From positions 19,114,509 to 19,178,508 of the forward strand of contig JADWOT020000003.1 of the NCBI GenBank assembly GCA_036345935.2: 64,000 nucleotides of DNA. Reading direction: 5' to 3'. The notes under the pieces are model-generated. The model ran no database searches. It saw only the letters and a program-made list of their open reading frames with translations, and had not been told where the DNA came from. The stretch comes from Taenia hydatigena (lineage: Eukaryota > Platyhelminthes > Cestoda > Cyclophyllidea > Taeniidae). The translations under genes were made by a program, and so were the position numbers. Position 1 is the first letter of the stretch. Each line of letters opens with the position of its first letter. Positions 11,213-23,156 of this stretch are shown here, in pieces.

Positions 11213-12708
11213 ACACCTGTAACGATTTGAAGAGGAATTGTTGCAATTTTGTATGGGTCTCCTTTGGAAACAGGTCCATTGAAGGAGGCGAAGCTAATGA
11301 AATGAGAACTTGTCTTATGTGGCATGCAGCTAGAGGTGCACTCTTCACGGTTCTACTCGCTCTTAATCCTTAAATACATTACCAGTAGCGAGGTTGACGG
11401 CTGAGGTGCTTTATGTGCTAAATACATTTGATTATTTAAGATGACTGTGCCAATGCCAGTTACAATTACGGCCTCACATCAGCGTAGATCCTCCATGCAG
11501 CACTATTATTCATGTCCTGCACTCAAGAGCCAGTGGACATTGGCAAACTCATTCAACATCCCGGTGCATGGTAGGAGAAGGAATTATGCGACATTAAGAT
11601 AATGGATGCCGTACTTTTTAATGAATGAAGGCCGATGCCGGAAAAAACTGCGGATTTTGACTATGTAAATCGTTATGCTGGTTACTAAGCCACGGACGCA
11701 TTTAAATTAGAAACGCACTTCAGGAAGGTGGTGCGCTTGTAAGGCCACGCGTCTCTCCGGTTTCTCTTCAAGTTCTCCTTGGCTTGCTTCTCAGATAAAT
11801 TAAGCGTTGAGCAGTTTGCCGAATCGTGCCTTCGAAGCGCGATCCAACCAAATTCAAAGTTGCCAAATGCCAGTTCACCGGATCAGTAGTCCCCGTAACA
11901 TCGCTCCATCTCGGTAACCACCACGAATCATGCTATTTATGCAACGCACTTCACAAGCTACAATATTCCGCTTATGCATTTCGTCAGCAGTAAATAACTC
12001 CACGAACAAGTGCTAGGCGTCTCCATTTGTTGCTCTTCATTGTCCGCTCTACAGTCACCATTTCATTCTACCGATTTTTACTTTTACGACCGTTAACAGG
12101 ACAAGCGGAACGCCTGACAAGTAGTGACATCGGGTTGGAGAGCAATCCAGGAATACAATAACATCAAAAGAATGAGCACTACAGGTGGTTGTTATGCTAA
12201 ACTCAAAGCCACCAATCTGCACCCGGGCATGAAGTCACAGTTGATGACACGTGGTTGTGGCTGCGGTCATCACAGACGTTGACAAGAGCTCTGTGGTTAT
12301 TAGGCACGCGCATCACGTCAATTATCAAGTCCATCGCAAGTGGGTTATCATGAGTAAAACAAGAACAATGAACACATCGGCGTCTCAAAAATTACGATTA
12401 AACAACACCAGGAAGTATGGAAATGCTCTAAGTCTTTTCAAAAGAAATAAATAAATTATAAAGTGTTTGCAGATTTGAGTTGGTGGATTGTGGCGAACAG
12501 GTTGCGATGAATGCGCATACGAAGTACCACCACTGAGCCGAAAAGTTTGATTTCAACACCAGACCTTGTCATTTAATCTCCGAAACTGGTGGACGAGTAA
12601 CAGCAACATGTGGAAGTTCGCCCTCCTCCCTTTGAGGGATCCAAAATAAATACACACTTGTGACACCTCGTTTATTTGTGGGTGGTAGTTCATACACCTC
12701 TTTGGATG
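11213..12708. other. Spacer of the giant inverted repeat
   Basis: About 1.5 kb of single-copy sequence, relative to the arms, separates the two arms. The left 565 bp (11,213-11,777) occurs nowhere else in the window that I could see. The rest (11,778-12,708) recurs inverted at 28,304-29,234. The left inner junction reads CGACGGG then ACACC; the right one reads, on the minus strand, CGACGGG then CATCC. No gene was recognised. Confidence 0.9.
11790..12385 (+). repeat. Dispersed ~600 bp repeat, copy in spacer
   Basis: Diverged relative of 16,845-17,440 in the same orientation, and near-identical to 28,627-29,222 in inverse orientation. It shares the ACAGGACAAG-CGGAAC box near 12,098 and ATGAGTAAAACAA near 12,350. 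Confidence 0.65.
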
Positions 12709-15118
12709 CCCGTCGCTCTGAATTCACGCTGACTACTCACACGACTACATCGGGTGCGCCAGTCCTTCTGGGATGCCGACACACCTATCCACACGTCTCG
12801 TCACCTCTTCCGGAGTCATTGAGAATCATGTATGCAGTGTGGACCTCCACTTCCATAGCTCTACCATCAGGATGGCGCATCTGTTGTCCTGTGGAGGATT
12901 AAATTCGCTCGACGATAGCACCCGAGAAATGGGAGAGAGGTAAGACGGAGGAGAAGCTGAGGCAGGAGAGGGCGTCATGCTGAATTCTCCTTTGGTGTTT
13001 TACTTCCATTTTAAATTACTGTGATACTTCCACACATTTGGTAGTCCACACATGCAGACCGCATTCACCTCATGATTTTCCGGTGCCGAGGCAACAGCAC
13101 ATGACCTCACCGAAGTGGGCAGATGGATGAGGTTTTACCAACCACAATGCCTTGTAAATGCAAGGTACTTGGTCTTGTCAGTGTCAATCAATGTGCACCA
13201 TTTTGGCGACAATTGACTTCCCGCTTGTCCTGGCATGGAGCATTTTGAGTGGAAATGCACTAACTCGTTGGAATATGGAATGATGTTTTTTGGTCTACAA
13301 AGCGTTCCGAGTGGACTATGACGAAAAAGCATCACAATGCGGATGAGTGCACAACTCAAGTGTCATTTTCCTCACCCTGCACACCAAATGACACCCATAG
13401 CCGTCTCACAGCGCCACCAAATGTGAGGCCACATATAATTGTAGATGTTGAGGTGGATGCATCCACTTCCGCCTCCAATGCACGATTTCCGCGTTGTAGT
13501 AATCCATTCTCTCAAGACGCAATGCTAATGGACCAAGACGATGTTTGTGAATGAAATTGTAAGAGGACCGACTAGTGTCTTCACTACCAGCGATACAAGC
13601 GTACAATGCCTCGATTCCCCCACTGGAACTTGCACTTCTTCCTCGCGTCAAGGCGGCACATTTCGGTCACAAGCAATTGAGGTAACTTAGAACGAAACAA
13701 TCGACAGTTTAAATTAAGACTGAAGTGATTGGTTCCTCTCAGGCTCTGGTGGTGATCCTGCTGCCAGGTGAGTTGGTTACAAACTAGGAGGTTTGAACAT
13801 TTTCCTCTCAGGCACCTAGACAATGATCAGCATGACGCAAGTGTTGGTGGCACGTGATGACCGCGACGAAGCGTGACATTTGCCGCATGGTGGTAGCACA
13901 CCATTCCGCATTGCTTCAACATCCTAATTAACCAGCAAACTAAGTCACCTTGCAGTTTGGTCACCTAAAACAATCTGCCCCAACAGAGGTCTAACAAACT
14001 ATGAAATGGAGAAAGCATTATAGATGAGAAAAATTGAGCTATCCACTAAATTATTTAACCCTCCATTTGACAAGTATTCATGTGCACAGGTGTGCAGGAG
14101 AGGATCTGAGCCTACGCCTGGTGGATATTAATGCCTCCAGCAGGAACTGCGCCCATCTCTTCACCAACCTTATCAGCACAACGAATCCCATCACTGTCGA
14201 CACGAACCCATCGACGCTGCTGCTCAATTCCGTGACTCCAAGGTGGGAGCTGCCTCACCTTAGCCTGACACGCACAAACATACACCACTGCTGTCCCTCC
14301 ACAAGTCATAAATAATGCCGGCCTCAGCAATAGCAAATAGGCGATAAAGGCCTTCCTCGTTCAATAGATGCTCGAGTAGTCAACGCTCAGCAACAAGTGC
14401 ATAACGGAGAGTGAATTGAGAGAGCATGCACCAAAACAGAACTCTCAGGAACAGATTTTTCGTTCATCGTTCCCACTGTAATACCGTGCCCTTGTGGTCC
14501 ACACGAAATGCGATGGCAGCAATCCCTCTCACAGCTGCTCAGTGAAAACGAATTTGAAGGCAGGTGAACTCAAAAACCATCAATGGACGTGATTTATGAT
14601 TAAATAGAGTTATTTTCGTGACAACAACCATCACAGACTTGTGCATGCGTGCAAGTGACTTCTACTAACTACGGAACCATAGCACGTATACAGTGCCAAC
14701 AATACTTGTGGTGTGGAAGTTCCTGTGCCTCCTGCCAGCCCCCTCAGTGCACCAGCCACGCCGCCAAACCCACACCTCCACAAAGCCCCCTCACAAACGC
14801 ATCCCATGCAAAGTTACAGCGCTATCCTCACCGTCTTCTTCCTCAAAGTGCCTTCACTTGCAACAACCCTTCCCCATCCACTAAACACCAAACTGCACAC
14901 ATTTCTGCATTCTCCTGCCGCTCCCAACCACCGATGACCGCATTCTCATGCCATTCTGGCACCCACAATGGATGCATGGATGAATACCCCCTTGTGGATT
15001 CGATGATTAAATCTATGCAACGATGAATGCATGCATGCCCACGTGTGGTATGGATAGACGCACACCACTTGGACTGACAGGTGGAGCAGTGTCCAATGTG
15101 TGAGGACACCTGAATGCT

Positions 15119-15322
15119 GTGAATTTGGGAGCAGTATTCCGTAGTAGATGGTACTTGGTGGGAACCTTTGATCCTATGCCACTCGAATTTGATGTCTTCC
15201 AAGACCTCGAGTACTCTGAATCATCCATTCTACTGCCGCTTGAAGAGACGATCTTGGCACTCATGGAATATGCCACTCATCAGCAATTAAAAGATCTTCT
15301 TCCCCACTTGATGCTTCATTGA
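15119..15322 (+). other. Unrecognised 67-codon open frame, right copy
   Basis: Identical in translation to the minus-strand frame at 8,600-8,803. It is acidic and leucine-rich, with no splice anchors, no ATG at the 5' end and no domain recognised. Confidence 0.25.
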
Positions 15323-16844
15323 AGTGCTTGCGCCCCAGAAAATTGCTTCCGAACACCCACCTTCTCCATGACTTATCTTTAGGCCGCAAACCAATGACGC
15401 ATCTCATTGTGCATTCCGCCACACCAAAAGGAGGATGAGTCAGTGTGAACCCTACGCTCCTCTCCTTCGCTCTGACACCTCGTGCCACCTCCGATCCCTG
15501 CCAACGTCTCGTCCCTTCACTAACACACATGCCTCACTTCAAATGACGCCAATTCGTTGCAGGTGTCTCCGTCATCCGCACCTGCGAACCCGTCAAGTCA
15601 AGTAAAGCAACACTTCACCTATGCAGAATTTAGACAATTCCACAGTGATAAGAGACCGTACCAAAGCAGGGTTCGTTCACCTTCAACACGCATGCACACC
15701 AGTGTTGATGAATAGAGCGAATCCACAATCATCTGTTCATTCAAACAAACGGTTCTGCTTATGGGGTCCACTTCATTAAAACGAAAATCCCACCAACCGT
15801 GCAACACATAAGTGTTCCCGAAATCGGGATTGCAAATATACGTACAAACATGCCGACAAATGCACATCCACTTAGTGCGCTTCTCCGTACATGCAACCGC
15901 TCCATTATCAAATGCGAAAACTGCAACTGCTATTGTGTAAAGCTGCCGTTAGTCGTCGTGAGGTCATGTGAAGTGTGACATTATGTGAAGCTTGGAGAGG
16001 TCAACTAATGTGCACAACTCAATTGAAGCATAAAATTCAACTTTTGTTGTCCCGTTGACGCAGTCAATTCAATGTTCCGTTAATACCACATTTCAAAGTC
16101 CGATATGAGTGAGTGAAAGAGTTTTGCAACTGTTTATATCATAACACTGTCTATGCTTCAGTGGGGCTAGACATGGTGCTTGACCTCCCACAACCGCACA
16201 CGAGGACACGTCCACACAAAGGCTCCACGACATGACGAGCCACACAGGCTGCACGAGTGGCGCGTACATTCGAATAGCGACACGTTCAAACAAAATCAAT
16301 GACATTGCACTACACCCTGCAGTGGTTAGGCAATGAAGAAGAATGGAGGGGAGTGCAGAGGAGTTCCTCAATACTGCTGCCCGAACCCTCCATCTGCCAC
16401 ATTCACAAGTGACTTTTCATTCATTTATTCAATGGAGAATTAATGAAGACAAAATAACAGTTATTCCAATATTGATGCTTTACTCACAAAATACATCTAT
16501 ATTCTATGATAAACCTACGTCTTAGGCATTACATCTTTAACAACGCAACCGATAGCTTTGCATTTCATCGTCTGTGCAACTTGTAGTTTATCGTGAGGAG
16601 GAAGTAGGACTAAATGTTGACATGGATGAGGTTGTGCTTGAAGTTGAAACGGTTTTCGTCAGCTCTGCAACGCAACATGACATGGCTGCAACGTCGACGG
16701 TATTTGGATGCATTTAAACAAGAGCACATTTGAGGGAGGACCACTCACACGTCAGACAAAGCTGGTAAAGTCTTACATTCTTCCCATTTTTCCCAACTTT
16801 CCTCTCCACATCTCACTCCGCATCATCTCCTCTCCCTTGTTTAT

Positions 16845-17440
16845 CAAATAACTTGACTGTGAATCGAGTGTTTTAACCGGTCCTTGAAAGCGCGCTACAA
16901 CCAACGTCAAGGTCGCCGTGTCCTCGCTTACGGTTGAAGAAGACGATTGCGAAAAAACAACCTGTCCCGGTAAATTTGCGAATCATAAAATTTATGCAGC
17001 GTAGTTCGCAAGCCACAGTGTTGTACTTGTGTACTTGGTTGATAATAAATAACTCTGCGCAGATGTGATATGCATGCCAATTTGTTGCCCTTCACCACTC
17101 TCTTAACTGTGGTGATTTGTTGGACTTTCAGTGCCTATGTGACCACTTTTTACTTTCACTACCTTCAACAGGACAAGTGGAACACCTGACACGTAGTGAA
17201 GACAAGTTGGACTGCCGTGGGAGTACAGTAAAACGCGAGGACTGAACAATACAGGTAGTTGTTCTGCTAAAATTGAGATCACTGTCGGACGGAACTTGCA
17301 CATGGAGTTAGGGGTGACTTAAGCAGTTGGGGTTGGAGATGTCACACACACGGAGCATTGCCGTGGTGTAGGGTATGCAGGACGCGCGCACATTTGAGTT
17401 TGCCGCGTGTCGAAGGGGATGAGTAAAACAAAACAAAGCA
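16845..17440 (+). repeat. Dispersed ~600 bp repeat, copy in right arm
   Basis: Mirror of 6,482-7,077 and a diverged relative of the spacer copy at 11,790-12,385. The best shared block is CAACAGGACAAGTGGAACAC at 17,166-17,185. Confidence 0.65.
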
Positions 17441-17683
17441 AAATGCACATTATCGTGTTAGAAGGCGTGGGAGATAGGCTTGTAGGCAAATAAGGAGTAC
17501 AATGAAAGTTTTTGGCGAAAGTAGGCAGAAGAGGATAAGTTAGTAGGTGAGTTGAGTTGGTAGGATGATGTGTGGTGGAGTGTGCCCATGTAGTTGTGGT
17601 GAGTACAGATAGTTGGCCTGTCGATGGGGTATCTTTGCATTGGTTTGCTACATTGTAGCATCACAGTGCCATCACTTGCAGAA

Positions 17684-17711
17684 ATGAGTGCTGCAGTGGC
17701 AGCAGAGAATG

Positions 17712-17749
<38 letters not shown>

Positions 17750-20700
17750 ACTGCTGTGGCGAAGCAGGGCGAATTCTCCGCCAACGGTGAGTGTGTGCTG
17801 CGTGGAGAGGGGGGTGAGGTGGTGTCACCTCGTAGTGGAGAGGAGTTGAGCAGTGGATTGTTTGCCATGAGTGCAGACTCCTCTGCTCCTACGATGGATA
17901 TGGGCATGAATAAGGAGCAAGACGTGCTGCAGCTGCTGCTGACTCAGGCGAGTCCGTGCTCCGTTGGGTCGGGGCGCATCGATGACAGTGGCGTGGAGCA
18001 CGCCGTTCCTGCATTCGACGTCGCCTTTCCCGTCATGCACACGTACAACCTGCAGCTGACGGAAACGATCCCAATGCAGCGTGGCGAGGCGGAGGTTGGA
18101 AGGGAGGAGAGCCGCGATCTCTTGCGGCCCTCCGTTCGACTGCTCTGCAGCATCGGTAGGTGGGGTGTGGCACGGTGTGCGGTGAGGCTATGCTTGTGAG
18201 TGAATTGTTGCTTGCTGGTACACATGAGTGCTTTGCATTGTGTTGTGAATGGATAGGACGAAGTCTGGTGGCGGAGCAGTACCGCAGACAGATGCCAGAG
18301 AGGATGCGGCTGCGTGGCGTGAAGGCGCCGAAGATGGGAGAGGAGGCGCGCAAGGAGGAGCGCGAGCACTTGCACCAGACTCTTCCACCCACGGGTGTTG
18401 CTGTAGCCAAACTGCGATGGCGTGCCAAGGACTTGGGTGGGGTGTATGCGTGTACGTGCGTGAAAGCAGGCTGCTCGTTCCAGCCGGACTCCTTCCTCAC
18501 ACTGTGTCGTCACGTGGCGGAGGGCCACTATCGGCTGCGTCGACTGCGTCAACTGGCCGAGAAGTCGTGGCATTGTTCGCGATCACCGTCAGTCTACTAT
18601 CCCTTCAATCCTGCCAACACGAAGGCGTTGGGGTCGCATGGCAAGAACTTCTACTTGTGTGAGGAGTGTGGTTTGTACTTCAGCACCGTCAAGGCCATAC
18701 AGGCGCATTACTCAGGGTAAGGAGGTCTGTCTGTTGGCGGCGAGATTTGATGCGCTAGATGAGAGTGAGGAAGGGAAGGAAGGAAGTTGAGCTTTGAATA
18801 TGGTTGTGAGGGAGGGAGGGAGGTAGGGAGGGAGAGAGGGTTGATGAGTGCATAGTGCGTGTTGCACTGATAGGTAAGTGTCGTTTGTAGAAGCCATGGG
18901 AAGAGGCGATTCGAGTCGAGTGAGACGTGTGTGTGGTTGTTGTGTGCATTCTGCGGTGAGTGGATGGAGAGGGAGTCGTCGCGCTTGCCAGTGTGCAGAG
19001 TGCAACTGCGTGGCCGACCGGTGGAGGTGGTGTGGAATGAAATCAGGCAATGCACGCAGGGTGATCCAGCACGCGCAGCGTCGGTGCATGTTCTCGCCTC
19101 CCTCCTCCTCTTTCCCAATGCACAAACACCTCTGTGCTTCACCACCGCGGTGGCACGTAGCATTTGGTGGAGGAGTGGAGACAGATGTGAGGGACTGAGA
19201 GGACGCCTCGGGAATGCCATCTCTGCGATTCGAGGTGTGCTGCGCTTCACTGGCAAGAAGCGATACAGGCGAGTGGTGGAGGAAGGTGTGGATTTGCAGG
19301 ACCTTGGTGCTGCTGGACCGAATGTGTAAGTGTACACTGCATGGTGAGTGTGTTATGTGCCCAGACTTTGTCTTCCTTGTGGACAGTGCTTAGGAAATGA
19401 TCATTTGACAGGTGCTGGTATGAGTTGAAATTGGCTAGAAGATTATCCAATTGACACTGGGCCATTTAGAGGTGATGTAACAGCTGAAGTGGGAGAGAGA
19501 AGACGAGGTGAATGGTGTATGGTAGGAGAAGCACATGTGTAGGACGTGGTGTAGCATGGTTGGTTGGAGGAGAGAGTGCTGACGGTGACTTCAGCTGCGT
19601 CTTTTGTGGTAGGTGTGGTGAGGCGTCGGGATCGGAGTGCGCGGTTGGTGTTGCACGGAAAGGGGCTCGGGTGATAGTGAAATCTCTGCCAGCCAATGCG
19701 CCGACAGTTGAGGTGGAGGGAGGATCGACTGTGCCTTTGAGTGGTGGCAGAGTGTCGGAGGAAAGCTGTCAACCCACACGGAAGGTCATCGTCATTGGCA
19801 AGCGGGTTGCGGAGGATGGTGATGAGTAAGTTGCTTCTAGCATAGGAAGTGTGAACGGAGTGGTGCTTAGTGGGTGCTTTTTCCTTGTTAGTGGTAGTAA
19901 GTCTTCACATTTCTCACTGTATGCAGTGCATTCTGCAGTCTCGACGCAATGGTGCAAGATGCAGGCTGTTTGTAAGTGGATTGATATCAAGCTGCACATG
20001 AACAACTAAAATGATGGCCTTAGCCGAGTGTTGTGTGGATGTGTGGATCACGTGATAGATTAGTGAGGATGTGTTTGGCCGCGTCAATGTTCAGTGTGTA
20101 TGGGTAGGTGTGGAGACGTGGGTGGCCAAACCTCGTTGATAGAAGTGTGAATAGGCTCTGTTGCTAGAAGGGATTGGTTAATGTTGTGCCAAATTAGAGC
20201 GGAGGAAGGTCGACAGTCGCGGCGAGACTTGTCGCGGTCAGGAGATGTGGGGAAGCAGGAGGCGTGTGCGAAACGATTGCGATGCGGGCCGACAGGAGAT
20301 GTGGAGGTGGTTCGACCTGCACCACTGCCATCACTGCTGCCACTAGGAGGAGCGAAAGCGACTTCTGCCTTGTCTGCTGTGCGAGTGCCTGATATACCGA
20401 CTGGTGGCGTTGATGCGAGAGGTGCTGTGCCTTCTGCAGCGTTGTCCACTTTGTGCCTTCCGAAGCCGCATACAGGGACTGTTCTCTCCTCCTCCTCCTC
20501 CTCCTCCGCCGTCTCCTCCGCGTCGTCGTCATCGTCGTCCTTCTCCCTCCCCTGTCAGTCAGTGGTGCAGGCACCTCGACGACCGTGCTCCTTTGTTTTG
20601 CACCACAGTGTGGTAGGTGCTCCTGTCTCCACGTGGCTTGGTATTAGGTGCACACTGCAATGCAGCGATTGTGGGTAATGGTGAGGATGTATTAGGCCAT

Positions 20701-22609
20701 GCTTCTTGTTTTTCAATAGGTGAAGGCGGCACCGAGGCGAGAGGGAGGTGCATTGGGTGCGGAATCAGAGGAAGGATCGGTGAAAGCGATCACCCCCACC
20801 ACCACGACCTCTGATGGCGCCGAAAGACGTGTGTGGATTGCAAGGCCTCAGAATGGGTTGTCGAGTGCTCGTAACAACACTGTATGTGCTACCTACTTCA
20901 ACTTTGTAGGAATGTGTACAGATGATGTGTGGGTGTTGTTGGTTGGTCGCGTATGTGCCCTTCGTTGAGAAAGAAGAAGAAGAAGAAGAAGAAGAAGAGG
21001 AAGATGCGGTGCCATTGGGTGCATTTGAAGGCTCAACACAGGAGTAAGGCGAGGCGAGTGGACTGAAAGAGAATGGTCAAAGTGGAGCAAAGTGGGTAAA
21101 TAGGCGAGGAATGGTGGTGTTGCTTGAAAGAAAGTGCCTCGACGGCATTGGTACTTAGACTGGCGAAGTTGTGTGGTAGGTCTTCAGTTGGTGGTGCCCC
21201 CAGAAGCACCACCGGGCCACCACTACGAGGTCAAGTTAAGAGATGAAATGAAATGGCTAGATGGTGTCTGTGATTGAGATACCGTTGTGGATACTGTGTA
21301 CGACTGTGAGCAGTTAGACAGGACATGTGGAAAGTTGGGATGAATGCATGTGATTGTTGATAATTTGTGTGGTTAATTGCTGAACCATCTCGCTTGTTTG
21401 AAGGTTGTCGGAGTAGGAGTGACGAATGGGTCGAATTTGTCGTCCGCACGTCCTCTCGCTGCTGCGGTTCCGTTGCCTCTGAATCTGCCGGCCGTGGTGC
21501 CTGTGGTGGCTATGAGTGCAGCTTCAGTTGGACTGTCGACTGGTCTGCCCGGAGTAACAGTGAAACCGTCAAGCAAAAACTTGTGCACCGATGGGAAGGC
21601 GGAGACGCTGTGCGTGGTCGGCCCACCGCCACCGCAGTTATCGATGGAGACGTCGCATTCCTCCCTCCAACCGGCGTCATCGTCACGATGTGACACAAGT
21701 GAGTCAGTTGCACAGGGAGGTGCAAATGCACTCTGCACGCCAATGCGCGTGGAGTTGGCGAAGACGAAATCGACATCGGCATCGCCACGTCAGGTGAAGT
21801 CGTCAGGCGGCTATAACTTGCTGATATCGCGCAAGACATTGGACTCGTCCATTGCTAATACGCTGTTGAGAATGCGACAGTTGCCAGTAGTGGGCAGAAC
21901 GAGTGCGCCTGAGGCTGGTGGGCGCAGCATTGCACCTCATTTGTTAAAATTAGCGCCCAAAGTTGAGCAGAGGGTGGTATGGAATGTTGCATCATCAGCT
22001 GCACAGGCGTCGACAGCATTGACTACTATCACTGGATGCTCAGGTGGTCAGACTAATTGTGGTGTCGGTTCGGCGGCCCAAATGTCACGACACGCTGCAG
22101 TGCAGCTAACAAAGACACTGAGAAGTGGTGTTGCAGGTCTGTTGAGGTCGGACGAAACGACTTGCAGTAATGCAGAGTTGTCAAGCGCAGTTGTGGATGG
22201 TGCATGTCGAGTTGCCTTGGAGTCGGTGGGCTCTGCGCAAAGCACTGTGCAATTGAGGGGGACGAAGATTAGGCCGTGTGGCACGAATTCACGTGGATCA
22301 GTGGAGAGTGGTGTTTCGGTCGCCCAGAGAAGCCACAGTGCCTTGTTGCCGAGGTTGTTGGGGATGGCCGGCGGGACAGTGGAATCGTGCGGAGGAGGAG
22401 GTCAGTGTGGCAGTGCTCTTGCAACGGCGCGAGGAGGTGGGTGTGTGAGTGGGGAGAGAGAGGCGTGTAGTCTCTCCAACTGGAAGTGCGTGGATGTGGA
22501 GGGAGGGAGTAGTGATGTGGTGGCGAGCGATGCGATGATGTGTCCAATGTGCTCCTTCTCGAGCTGCGACAGGGAGGCAATAATGCAGCATGTGATAGAT
22601 GCTCACTAG
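17684..22609 (+). CDS. C2H2 zinc-finger protein, right-arm copy (1,137 aa predicted)
   Basis: Coding exons: 17684-18155, 18257-18716, 18891-19325, 19595-19825, 19939-19971, 20198-20612, 20720-20881 and 21404-22609. Introns are GT-AG and the lengths sum to 3,414 nt in one frame. The exon holding the start ATG opens at 17,682 after the acceptor TTGCAG. Fingers: C-x4-C-x12-H-x4-H in exon 2, a second (C-x2-C-x12-H-x4-H) whose last His lies in exon 3, and a C-terminal C2H2 ending in HVIDAH before the stop. The split finger independently supports the exon 2/3 splice. Exon 4 opens with CVFCGRCG. Alanine (exon 1) and serine (exon 6) runs are low complexity. It is probably a nuclear regulator. Orthology is unknown, and any upstream untranslated exon was not found. 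Confidence 0.74.
17713..17757. repeat. Coding GCT triplet repeat (polyalanine), short allele
   Basis: Pure GCT run in exon 1 of the right zinc-finger copy, nine codons shorter than the left copy. It ends with an interrupting ACT (threonine) codon that both arms share. Confidence 0.92.
19939..19971 (+). other. 33 nt micro-exon of the zinc-finger gene
   Basis: A strong acceptor (TTCTGCAG) and donor (GTAAGT) flank exactly 33 nt. Both neighbouring exons are in phase 2, and the micro-exon keeps phase 2, adding about eleven residues (DLDAMVQDAGC). It is mirrored at 3,924-3,956. Skipping it would also keep the frame, so it could be alternatively spliced. Confidence 0.6.
20970..20998. repeat. (GAA)n microsatellite
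   Basis: Intronic triplet run, 6 bp longer than its mirror at 2,904-2,923. Confidence 0.85.
21190..21213. repeat. Hairpin GGTGGTGC / GCACCACC
   Basis: Perfect 8 bp stem with an 8 nt loop in the last intron of the right zinc-finger copy, mirrored near 2,688-2,711. Whether it acts in RNA is unknown. Confidence 0.4.
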
Positions 22610-23156
22610 GCCTTGTTTTGGCTATCCTGACGTTCAAATCCCCTTCTCCTCTTCGCCCTCCTCCCCCTCTGCCACTGACCCCCGGGTGTGTGTTTGTGTA
22701 TATGTGTGTACATATGTGAACATAAATGAGTGAGATGGCAATTGGGTTGCTTTTGTTTTGGAGGAGAATTGGGCGGTGGGTTTGTTGTGGTGGTAGAGTG
22801 TTAGGCGAAGTGGTGCTGTGGTGTCGTGGGTGTGCACTGAAGCAGGTTGCTACTGTTGGCGTGTGAATGTGCACAAGAGCGACGTAAGTGGGGTTCGTTG
22901 GAGCTTTGAGTGGTTTCCGTCACAGCAACGTGAGTGGAGGTGTTGGCTGACGTTGCGAGGCCATAGGCAAGGTGGAAGCGAGTCAGGTGTTGTGCGTCTT
23001 TATTTGCCGACGGAAATGGGTGGTGGAGAGTAGTGTGCAGTGGGGTGACTGGTGAGGGGAGGTGGAGTAGTTAGGGAGGTATTGAGACGTGGGAGAGTTG
23101 GCTTCTAGAAGCATTTCCTCATTTCTGGAATCCAGGCGACTGAAAGTCGTTTGATC
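22610..23156. other. 3' side of the right zinc-finger gene
   Basis: Contains a polypurine/polypyrimidine and TG-rich stretch and a short open frame (22,818-23,033) with no recognised domain. No canonical AATAAA occurs inside the arm on this strand. The first one I see is at about 23,514, outside the repeat. The true 3' end of the transcript is therefore unclear and may differ between copies. Confidence 0.4.

Larger units (their letters stand above)
12709..17681. other. 5' side of the right zinc-finger gene, no gene recognised
   Basis: About 5 kb between spacer and start codon, mirroring 6,240-11,212. It contains several short open frames (13,318-13,554; 14,034-14,315; 14,649-15,026; 15,119-15,322 on the plus strand) and one dispersed repeat. 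None of these frames could be tied to a known protein or to the zinc-finger exons. Confidence 0.4.
12709..23156 (+). repeat. Right arm of a giant inverted repeat (~10.45 kb)
   Basis: Reverse-complement partner of 745-11,212. The arm lengths differ by 20 bp, fully explained by three indels: -27 in the polyalanine triplets, +6 in (GAA)n and +1 in the divergent patch. Beyond 23,156 a weak match to the left flank persists for about 50 bp around CTTCAATCGCGACAAA. The arm contains the plus-strand zinc-finger gene in its outer half. Confidence 0.93.

Noticed and set aside
13135..13330. Plus-strand reading HFEWKCTN...FFGLQSVPSG looks faintly like a reverse transcriptase FEW-xMPFGL block
   Set aside because: A stop lies upstream, spacing is wrong, no catalytic YxDD is nearby, and the frame ends at once. 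Chance similarity is more likely.
22818..23033. 71-codon frame after the zinc-finger stop with Cys/His residues and a strong GTAAGT donor
   Set aside because: No in-frame splice link to the zinc-finger exons because the last exon ends in a true stop, and no domain was recognised.
745..23156. Idea that the inverted repeat is simply a missed-adapter long-read artefact
   Set aside because: Such artefacts have identical arms meeting at a point. Here a 1.5 kb spacer, three indels and a clustered divergent patch separate the arms. Amplification chimera is still not excluded.
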